From Methanocellaceae archaeon UBA148 (GTDB lineage: Archaea > Halobacteriota > UBA148): 10,175 bases of DNA. The stretch covers positions 1 through 10,175 of the forward strand of contig DAHG01000022.1 in assembly GCA_002495885.1 (NCBI GenBank), given 5' to 3'. The notes under the pieces were generated by a model, which saw only the letters and a list, made by a program, of their open reading frames with translations, was not told where the DNA came from and did not search any database. The position numbers and the translations under genes were made by a program. Of the stretch, positions 4,783 to 10,175 are shown in pieces (position 1 is the first letter of the stretch; each line of letters starts with the position of its first letter).

Positions 4783-6848
4783 TGTACGGTGCTTGGGGTA
4801 AAATCCTAAGAGTAGATTTAACGCAAGAAACCACAAGCGTTGTGGAACCAGAAGAGGCGGTATACAAGAAATATCTCGGTGGCCAGGCTCTCGGAGCCTA
4901 TCTCATGTTCAAAGAGGGCACAGCTGGTCCAGACGTGCCGGCAGATAATCCTAAAACATTGCTGCATTTCCTGGTAGGTCCCGTAACCGGAATATCACCG
5001 GGCGGAAGGTCCTGTGTTGCTACCAAGTCGCCCATGAAGTTCAATTGCGCATCTCTAGCAGGTGGTCTTACCCCCTCTGAGATGAAGTTCGCAGGATGGG
5101 ACGGCATCCAGATAGTTGGAAAAGCCAGTGATCCTGTTTACCTCGCAGTCGTGGACGACAAGGTTGAGATAAGGGATGCGAGCCATCTCTGGGGAAAAAT
5201 GGATGCAGAGCATACCGAAAATGCAGTTAACAAGGCGACTCATGCAAAATACGAATACAGGGCAGAGAGCATGCTCACCACTGGCGAAATGCCACCGCTG
5301 CTCGCTGCGAAACACCCTGCAGACCCGAACAAGGGCATTGGCAACAAGATATTGGCAAGGTCATGGCAGATCGGCAGAGCAGGCGAAAACAAGGTATGGA
5401 ATTCATGCGTTTCGACAGAGGGCGCCAGGGCTCACGGCAGAGCTGGTGGAGGCTTCGTCATGGGCGCCAAGAATCTCAAGGCGGTAGTAGTTCAGGGTAC
5501 CAAAGGGCACCCGCTTCATGACAAGCAGGCCTTTATGGATGTATGCAGGGCGGTCAGGACTAAGATGAAGGCGCAGTACAGCTGGAGGAACTACGGCACT
5601 GCCACTGGGTGGGGCAACAGCATGAATTCATCCTGTTACCCAATCAGAAACTGGCAGGAAGGCTCGTGGGAAGACCCGGAAACCCTCGCTGCGATCTGTG
5701 GTCCATTCATGAGGGACTCCTCCTGGGTGAAGAGGCAGTCTTGTCGAGGTTGTGCCCAGAAATGCTTGATTACAGCCAAGGCCAACAGCAAAAACCCGAA
5801 GATAGACGGCACGATTACTGATATGCCTGATTGGGAAGCCATGGGCGTATTGGGAAGCAATCTTGGCTTTTTGAAGCCAGACAGTAAACCTCCCGAATGG
5901 AATGACGCTAAGGAGCCGTATCCCGGAGATATCTGGGATATGCACGAGTCCCAAAACAAGCTGTTGAGGGCTACCTACATACACGACGACCTGAGTTTCG
6001 ACTACATAGACAATGGCAATAATCTCGCATTACTCATGGAGCTGATGGAGAAGAAGTTCATCACAGCGGCAGACCTCGACGGAATCAACCTCGTATGGGG
6101 CAACATAGATGCCGTTGAGACGCTGTTGTACAAGATCGCTCTCAGAGAAGGTATAGGCGACAAGCTGGCAAACGGCTGTTACGAGACCGGCAAGTACTTC
6201 GCTGAGCTGAAGGGCAAGCCCGAAATAATGAACTATGTCATGTGCACTCATAGATATGGTCAGCCAGCCCACACCGTAAGGGGCGGATGCAAGTCAGCAC
6301 TTTCCTACCTCACCACGGTAAAGCCCAACTGTCACACGGAAGGCAGTGGAGAGGGTCAAGCCCTCATAGACCAACAGGATGCAGCCTATAACTCCAATAA
6401 CATGGTCATCTGCATGTTCGTCAGAGGAACATGGGGAGTCGATGCCATAAACGCTATGACGAAGGCTGCAACTGGCTGGGAATGGAAAAACGACGACAGC
6501 ATGGCGAATGGAGCGAGGGCAGCAGCTCTCTGCAGGATAATCAATCTGTACACCCAGACGGGAGATCCGGCATTCACTCCAGCGGTATGGGACGGACAGG
6601 CTGCTTGGAAATGGTTCAATGCGCCATTTACGACAGGACCCTGGCCCAAAGGAACCAAGATACGTTATGAGGACGGTCTCGTAGTGGACAAGAACAAGCT
6701 GTACAATGAAAAACTCCCAGCGTACTGGAAACTGAGGGGATTCACCGAGAAAACCGGCATACCCACCGCTGCACAGCTTGAGAAGCTTGGCATCCAGGAT
6801 GTCTGCGGCAGCATAGCAGCTGATATGATCAAAAAGTTCGGAGAATAA
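4782..6848 (+). CDS. Aldehyde:ferredoxin oxidoreductase family (tungsten-bispterin) enzyme
   Basis: AOR-family enzymes hold a tungsten-bispterin cofactor and a nearby [4Fe-4S] cluster, and oxidise aldehydes to acids or carry out related low-potential chemistry. This one has 688 residues from ATG 4782. The N-terminal AOR_N domain is clear: MYGAWGKILRVDL, YLGGQALGAYL, GPVTGISPGGRS, TKSPMK, MKFAGWDGIQIVGKA and ARAHGRAGGGFVMGAKNLKA. The cluster cysteines are CRGCAQKC (C321, C324, C328), with a fourth in VICMF (C544), equivalent to the CX2CX3C...C set of Pyrococcus AOR. The protein is about 80 residues longer than that 605-residue enzyme. No signal peptide or membrane segment is seen. The start overlaps the stop of the Tat-exported Fe-S gene by one base. 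Substrate is unknown; AOR, other WOR-type and BamB-like groups cannot be separated by eye. I infer a complex with the upstream Fe-S protein, possibly exported with it. Confidence 0.93.
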   Translation: MYGAWGKILRVDLTQETTSVVEPEEAVYKKYLGGQALGAYLMFKEGTAGPDVPADNPKTLLHFLVGPVTGISPGGRSCVATKSPMKFNCASLAGGLTPSEMKFAGWDGIQIVGKASDPVYLAVVDDKVEIRDASHLWGKMDAEHTENAVNKATHAKYEYRAESMLTTGEMPPLLAAKHPADPNKGIGNKILARSWQIGRAGENKVWNSCVSTEGARAHGRAGGGFVMGAKNLKAVVVQGTKGHPLHDKQAFMDVCRAVRTKMKAQYSWRNYGTATGWGNSMNSSCYPIRNWQEGSWEDPETLAAICGPFMRDSSWVKRQSCRGCAQKCLITAKANSKNPKIDGTITDMPDWEAMGVLGSNLGFLKPDSKPPEWNDAKEPYPGDIWDMHESQNKLLRATYIHDDLSFDYIDNGNNLALLMELMEKKFITAADLDGINLVWGNIDAVETLLYKIALREGIGDKLANGCYETGKYFAELKGKPEIMNYVMCTHRYGQPAHTVRGGCKSALSYLTTVKPNCHTEGSGEGQALIDQQDAAYNSNNMVICMFVRGTWGVDAINAMTKAATGWEWKNDDSMANGARAAALCRIINLYTQTGDPAFTPAVWDGQAAWKWFNAPFTTGPWPKGTKIRYEDGLVVDKNKLYNEKLPAYWKLRGFTEKTGIPTAAQLEKLGIQDVCGSIAADMIKKFGE

Positions 6849-6872
6849 ACCTCTCGCGTTGAAAACACGAAA

Positions 6873-6918
6873 ACCCAGTCTCCTCTTGGAGACTGGGTAC
6901 ATTTTTTTATTTTTTTTG
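6873..6918 (+). terminator. Perfect 11-bp hairpin followed by T-tracts (terminator or attenuator)
   Basis: ACCCAGTCTCC (6873-6883), a TCTT loop and GGAGACTGGGT (6888-6898) form a perfect stem. T7 (6903-6909) and T8 (6911-6918) follow, separated by one A. It sits 24 bp after the AOR stop and ends just before the next start codon. Archaeal termination usually needs only T-runs, so the hairpin may also stabilise the upstream mRNA 3' end or set the expression ratio with the downstream genes. Confidence 0.8.
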
Positions 6919-6924
6919 TTTTAT

Positions 6925-8328
6925 ATGTCTGACATAAAAAAGGAAATCGTCCTATTTCTCTGTTCATGTAAAAAAATCATCTCCTTGAATTTCAGGTCCA
7001 TATCCAAATCCATGGTGGACGAAGGAGTTACGAGGGTTATCAAGAGCGATCACCTATGTGGTCGTGATGGACTAAGTGACATCCATTATCATCTGAAGAA
7101 GAACCCCGATCATCTCATTATAGCTGGTTGCTCGAACAAGAGTTTGTTTGACGAAATTCTAAGTTACAGCCGTTTTCCCAAGGAGAACGTGTCTTTAGTC
7201 GATATTGCGGTTCTGTCAGATTGGGTCCATAAAGACAGGGACGAAGCTACTGAAAAGGCAAAAAGACTGATATTTCAGGAGATGATGAACGTTGAAAACA
7301 AAAGGGATTTTGAGCCCAGTGGGGACATGAAAGAGATCGGGGTATCCCTTGGCATGGGTCCACTGGACGATTTGGTAATTTTCGGCAGGTTAGAGTCTTG
7401 CCCGGGTTACAGGTTTGACTCCTGCTCCATATGCGCGGATAACTGCCCCCAAGGAGCAATATCTGGCATGTTATCGATAAACTCGGATTTGTGCAACGGC
7501 TGTGGCATATGCATATCTGTCTGTCCGCTGGACATACTGTCCTCCAAGAATCAAGAGAACCTCGAAAGTAAAATGAAATCCATGCTAACGAGTTTTGTGG
7601 GGAAAAAACTACTCCCTCCTAAGCACATGATGGAAACTCCAATAATGTTATTTGTTTGCGACAACCTCGCTAAGAGGACATTATCTTGGGTTGGATCAAA
7701 AAGGCTCAGCTATCCGGCTGACATACTCCCAATTCCGGTTTCATGCCTGAGTCACGTTAACCTCAACGACATCCTGATGAGTTTTGTTTTGGGCTCGCAA
7801 GGTGTCATTTTATTTGCTTGCGATCCATGTAAAAAAGATTCCACAAAATATATTAAGGATTTAGAGAGGACTTTTCACAGCCTCTTTCAAAAAACATCCC
7901 TTGAAGGAAGGCTTTCCGTCTTCAGAAGTAATGGCAGGGATTTAGATCAATTTCATGAGTACGTGGTCGATTTTTTCGAAAAAATCAACTCCATGGACCC
8001 TTTGAATATACCCAAGGTCGAGGAATTTTCAGGGAATAAGCGAAAAGACCTGATTCTAATGTTAAAAAGCGTTCTTAAGGATGAAGACCTAGGAGATTTA
8101 TTGCCCTTCGGTTTTATCCAAATCGATGAGGGGACTTGTGACCTCTGCGGAGATTGTACAAGGGCATGTTTGACCAATGCCCTGAAGATCATGGATGAAA
8201 AACTTGTTTTCGATCACGGATTTTGCATCGGTTGCGGGGCATGTGTCAAAAAGTGTCCCAACAGTTCCATTGAACTGGAGAAAGCTATAAAAGTCTCAAG
8301 GTTGTTTATGACTGATATCCTAAAGTAA
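6925..8328 (+). CDS. HdrA N-terminal domain / ferredoxin / MvhD-like / ferredoxin fusion protein
   Basis: From ATG 6925 this is a 467-residue cytosolic multi-cluster protein. Residues 1-115 resemble the N-terminal domain of heterodisulfide reductase HdrA: cysteines C13, C15, C45 and C69 in VLFLCSCKK, DHLCG and IIAGCS, and the hallmark WVHKDRDEATEKAK. Residues about 155-205 hold two [4Fe-4S] motifs: C159-X7-C167-X2-C170-X3-C174-P, with an unusual first spacing, and the canonical C190/193/196/200. Residues about 238-375 resemble MvhD/FlpD, the [2Fe-2S] protein linking hydrogenase or formate dehydrogenase to Hdr. It has C245, C274, C299 and C302, but the usual second Cys of the first motif is missing. 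Residues 400-450 hold two more [4Fe-4S] motifs (C405/408/411/415 and C434/437/440/444). The FAD-binding part of HdrA is absent. A longer in-frame start at 6859 would lie before the terminator hairpin and is rejected. No clear ribosome-binding site is seen before ATG 6925. The gene is followed 16 bp later by the TorD-like gene. Confidence 0.82.
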   Translation: MSDIKKEIVLFLCSCKKIISLNFRSISKSMVDEGVTRVIKSDHLCGRDGLSDIHYHLKKNPDHLIIAGCSNKSLFDEILSYSRFPKENVSLVDIAVLSDWVHKDRDEATEKAKRLIFQEMMNVENKRDFEPSGDMKEIGVSLGMGPLDDLVIFGRLESCPGYRFDSCSICADNCPQGAISGMLSINSDLCNGCGICISVCPLDILSSKNQENLESKMKSMLTSFVGKKLLPPKHMMETPIMLFVCDNLAKRTLSWVGSKRLSYPADILPIPVSCLSHVNLNDILMSFVLGSQGVILFACDPCKKDSTKYIKDLERTFHSLFQKTSLEGRLSVFRSNGRDLDQFHEYVVDFFEKINSMDPLNIPKVEEFSGNKRKDLILMLKSVLKDEDLGDLLPFGFIQIDEGTCDLCGDCTRACLTNALKIMDEKLVFDHGFCIGCGACVKKCPNSSIELEKAIKVSRLFMTDILK

Positions 8329-8331
8329 AAA

Positions 8332-8336
8332 GAGGT
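8332..8336 (+). promoter_or_regulatory. Ribosome-binding site of the TorD-like gene
   Basis: GAGGT lies 8 bases before ATG 8345 in the 16-bp gap after the fusion gene. It supports both the chosen start and cotranscription with the upstream gene. Confidence 0.6.
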
Positions 8337-8344
8337 CGATTTTA

Positions 8345-8992
8345 ATGTCAGAAATTCCTCGAACGATTTTTTATATAATTGGTTTAAGGATGCACATGTA
8401 CAAGTTTGTAGCAGAAATCTTCAAGGGAGAGCCATCCTCCAAACTTCTGTATGGCATTACCCAAGATTTTTTCAAACAATACAAAGATGAGCAGGGCGAA
8501 GAAAATGATTTCATGGAAGGATATGTGCAGATATGCGATTTCGTCGAGGCATTTTCCGATGAAAAAGAACTAAGGGAGCTGCTTTCCAGGGAGTACAGGG
8601 ACCTTTTTGGAGAGAAGGTTCAGGCACTGGAAAGGCACTATGCCACAGAATCTGACTTCATCTTGAATGATTTACGAGACGTATATGGAAAAAAGAGCTG
8701 GACACTACCAGAAGATTTTCCGAAAGAAGAAGACCACATAGCTATTGAATGTGAGTTCGTAACCCACCTGTGTAAGGGTATGCGTAAAACCCTGCTAAGC
8801 TTGGATGCGGAAGAATCTGAAGCTAACTTCAATTTTCAAAGAGATTTTATAAATGAGCATATTTTGAACTGGGTTCCTCACTTGTGCGATGAGATTAAAA
8901 GCGAAACTGAGAACGAGTTCTATTTGGGGGCGTCAAAAATGACTTCTGGGATCCTGGACATAGAAAAAGAACTGTTGACGATGTTTTACTGA
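8345..8992 (+). CDS. TorD/DmsD-family redox-enzyme maturation chaperone
   Basis: This 215-residue, all-helical, soluble protein belongs to the TorD/DmsD/NarJ family. These chaperones bind pterin oxidoreductase apoproteins, often at the Tat signal, and hold back export until the cofactor is in place. Family features are YRDLFG (84-89, the YxxLFxG motif), DHIAIECEF (130-138, matching the E-x-D-H-xx-x-E-x-E-F signature), THLC just after it, and HILNWVPHLCDEI (172-184), matching the conserved W-V/L-P-x-F/L-x segment. The C-terminal FYLGASKMTSGIL is also typical. Length is normal. There is no signal or cofactor motif. It sits 16 bp after the Hdr/MvhD fusion and about 1.5 kb after the AOR operon. 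The only pterin enzyme and Tat substrate in sight are the AOR and its Fe-S partner, so these are its likeliest clients here (inference). Confidence 0.85.
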   Translation: MSEIPRTIFYIIGLRMHMYKFVAEIFKGEPSSKLLYGITQDFFKQYKDEQGEENDFMEGYVQICDFVEAFSDEKELRELLSREYRDLFGEKVQALERHYATESDFILNDLRDVYGKKSWTLPEDFPKEEDHIAIECEFVTHLCKGMRKTLLSLDAEESEANFNFQRDFINEHILNWVPHLCDEIKSETENEFYLGASKMTSGILDIEKELLTMFY

Positions 8993-9265
8993 ATTCAAAA
9001 CAAAAGATAATAGGCGCAATCAATGAAACAAGCTTGATTTCTATTCTGGATTACCCGATTCCGGCTTTCGACCAGTGCTTTTGGCGTACACAAAGAAATA
9101 GATCGTTTTTTTTGTAATTGACCCCGATCTTTGATTCAGGAGTGTTTTTGCAGAGTGTGCGGTGGATATGTGTCTTTTTGGATTCTGGACTGGATAGCAG
9201 ATTTATTCTCTAAATTTAATTTATTTAGTTGAATGTATCTGCAGGGGTCTATCCATATGTTTATA
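8993..9265. other. Intergenic region between convergent genes
   Basis: No gene is seen. A T8 run at 9106-9113 could terminate transcription from the TorD-like gene. CTAAAT/ATTTAG inverted arms lie near 9210-9228, on the 3' side of the minus-strand gene, and may help end that transcript. The two flanking genes converge, so no promoter is needed here. Confidence 0.5.
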
Positions 9266-10175
9266 CTAAAGATGGGTATATTCCACTTTAGTTAATGAAA
9301 GCATATCATGGACTGCATAAAGCCTTTTACCATCGGGTCTGATCAGCGTTACTTGTAAGATGCCGTATTCCACGCCTTGGGGTACGACCGAATATTCCAA
9401 TTCAAGGTTATGTTCGCCTGTTTCGCCTACTATTCTTTTCTCGCTTATGGTTATTTCCCACCTATCAAGCAATTCGCCTATTGCTGTTTCCCAGCTACGG
9501 CTGGGATCGGCGCTCTCCCTTCGATACAACTCAACTATTAATTCAGCATCAGCATCTATAGGCTCTTCATTTTGATCTTTGATAAGTATTGTAGTTGCTA
9601 TGCCATCCGCCACATCATATCTTTCTGCTACTGCCCCCCAATTCCTCGCAATGGCTTTGGCGATTTCAACAGATTCCACGATTGCTTTTCCTCCTCCCAC
9701 TGGCATCAATATGTTTGCGCTGGGAGGAATGAAATGCACATTCAACGTCGCTTCCGCTTTTAAAACGTTGAAATGACCGGAAAATTCGACCTGTTCACCC
9801 GCCATATTTTCAGCATTGCCGCCCAGAATCGCATAAACTGAATCGGGCTGATCTCTTTTGGGCGTAAAAATCACCGATATCGCCACATCATCGGATATTC
9901 TTTCAAAATCAGTCCACAGGCCCATCTCGATGAGCATTACGGCATTGTCGTACCAGCCCACATCATCGGGCGTTAAACTGACTCCGTAGCTTCCCTTTTC
10001 AACCGTTGCCTCTCCGAAAGCCATGTGCCCCGTATAAAGGGTGTCATCTCCCTTTCTCCAATAGGGCCTTTCGACAAGCACTCCCGGAACACAACCATCC
10101 GGCAGATTTGTTTTTCCGGAAACCATTATTTGCTCCCCTTTCTTTTCTGCCGAAGCGGTAAGCGTGTAATTCTTT
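9266..10175 (-). CDS. 3' part of a beta-rich, probably cell-surface protein (partial)
   Basis: The minus-strand frame ends at the stop 9266-9268 and is still open at the right edge of the window, so the 5' end is missing. At least 302 residues are visible. The part beyond the internal ATG at 10124-10126 reads KNYTLTASAEKKGEQI and continues smoothly into MVSGKTNLPDG, so that ATG is unlikely to be the true start. The sequence is dominated by alternating hydrophobic/polar strands, with a segment of the type VSGxTNLPDG and a GGNAENMAGEQV stretch. This suggests Ig-like or other beta-sandwich domains of extracellular archaeal proteins. A signal peptide would lie outside the window. No enzymatic motif or C-terminal anchor is visible. 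The precise family is not recognised. Confidence 0.6.
   Translation of the reverse strand, partial: KNYTLTASAEKKGEQIMVSGKTNLPDGCVPGVLVERPYWRKGDDTLYTGHMAFGEATVEKGSYGVSLTPDDVGWYDNAVMLIEMGLWTDFERISDDVAISVIFTPKRDQPDSVYAILGGNAENMAGEQVEFSGHFNVLKAEATLNVHFIPPSANILMPVGGGKAIVESVEIAKAIARNWGAVAERYDVADGIATTILIKDQNEEPIDADAELIVELYRRESADPSRSWETAIGELLDRWEITISEKRIVGETGEHNLELEYSVVPQGVEYGILQVTLIRPDGKRLYAVHDMLSLTKVEYTHL

Noticed and set aside
4511..4867. Minus-strand open frames over the Fe-S/AOR junction
   Set aside because: They lie antisense to strongly supported coding sequence with all cysteine motifs intact and show no family features.
6294..6902. A 202-codon minus-strand open frame
   Set aside because: It is antisense to the C-terminal AOR domain, has no recognisable motif, and begins beyond the AOR stop in the terminator hairpin.
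6859..6924. Upstream start of the Hdr/MvhD fusion giving a hydrophobic N-terminus (MKTRKPSLLLETGYIFLFFLFY)
   Set aside because: The extra 22 codons are the terminator hairpin and T-tract read as protein; ATG 6925 begins the family-like sequence. The apparent membrane segment is an artefact.
9360..9776. Plus-strand open frames opposite the partial surface protein
   Set aside because: They are short, antisense, without start signals, and the minus-strand frame is open for over 900 bases.

Overview
The window looks like the chromosome of an anaerobic archaeon, probably a euryarchaeote related to methanogens, anaerobic methane/alkane oxidisers or Archaeoglobi. The evidence is an archaeal-type tRNA-Pro with no encoded CCA, a short archaeal-type phosphopantetheine adenylyltransferase, box A-like AT promoters, a tungsten aldehyde:ferredoxin oxidoreductase (AOR) and an HdrA/MvhD-related electron carrier. 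I cannot name the genus from sequence alone.

Layout. 1-209: AT-rich non-coding DNA with small direct repeats. 210-706 (-): a small gene, about 165 codons when repaired, broken by three single-base indels in homopolymers. 829-903 (-): tRNA-Pro(UGG) with a recognisable promoter. 904-1492: long intergenic region with one weak promoter/short-ORF candidate. 1493-2669 (-): a tatC-coaD pair. 2670-2829: AT-rich divergent promoter region. 2830-3555 (+): a second tatC. 3552-3827 (+): a doubtful 91-codon ORF. 3841-6848 (+): a tightly coupled operon encoding a Tat-exported, probably lipid-anchored 4x[4Fe-4S] protein followed by an AOR. 6873-6918: a perfect 11-bp hairpin followed by T-tracts. 6925-8992 (+): a fusion protein (HdrA N-terminal domain, ferredoxin, MvhD-like domain, ferredoxin) and a TorD-family chaperone. 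8993-9265: non-coding. 9266 to the right edge (-): the 3' part of a beta-rich, probably surface-exposed protein.

How the genes may work together (inference). The Fe-S protein has a twin-arginine signal, a lipobox and a 70-residue Pro/Ala/Thr linker. The AOR has no signal of its own and starts one base inside the Fe-S gene's stop codon. The simplest reading is a folded Fe-S/AOR complex carried out of the cell by the signal of the Fe-S subunit, as known for Tat substrates such as NiFe-hydrogenases, and tethered to the membrane. Two Tat translocase genes directly upstream and a TorD-type chaperone just downstream fit this idea. The two TatC proteins look complementary: one keeps the signal-peptide-binding glutamates and has Gln in place of the TM4 glutamate, while the other keeps the TM4 glutamate and lacks the binding motifs. 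The Hdr/MvhD fusion is apparently cytosolic and may belong to the same redox or maturation system, but the sequence does not show what it is wired to.
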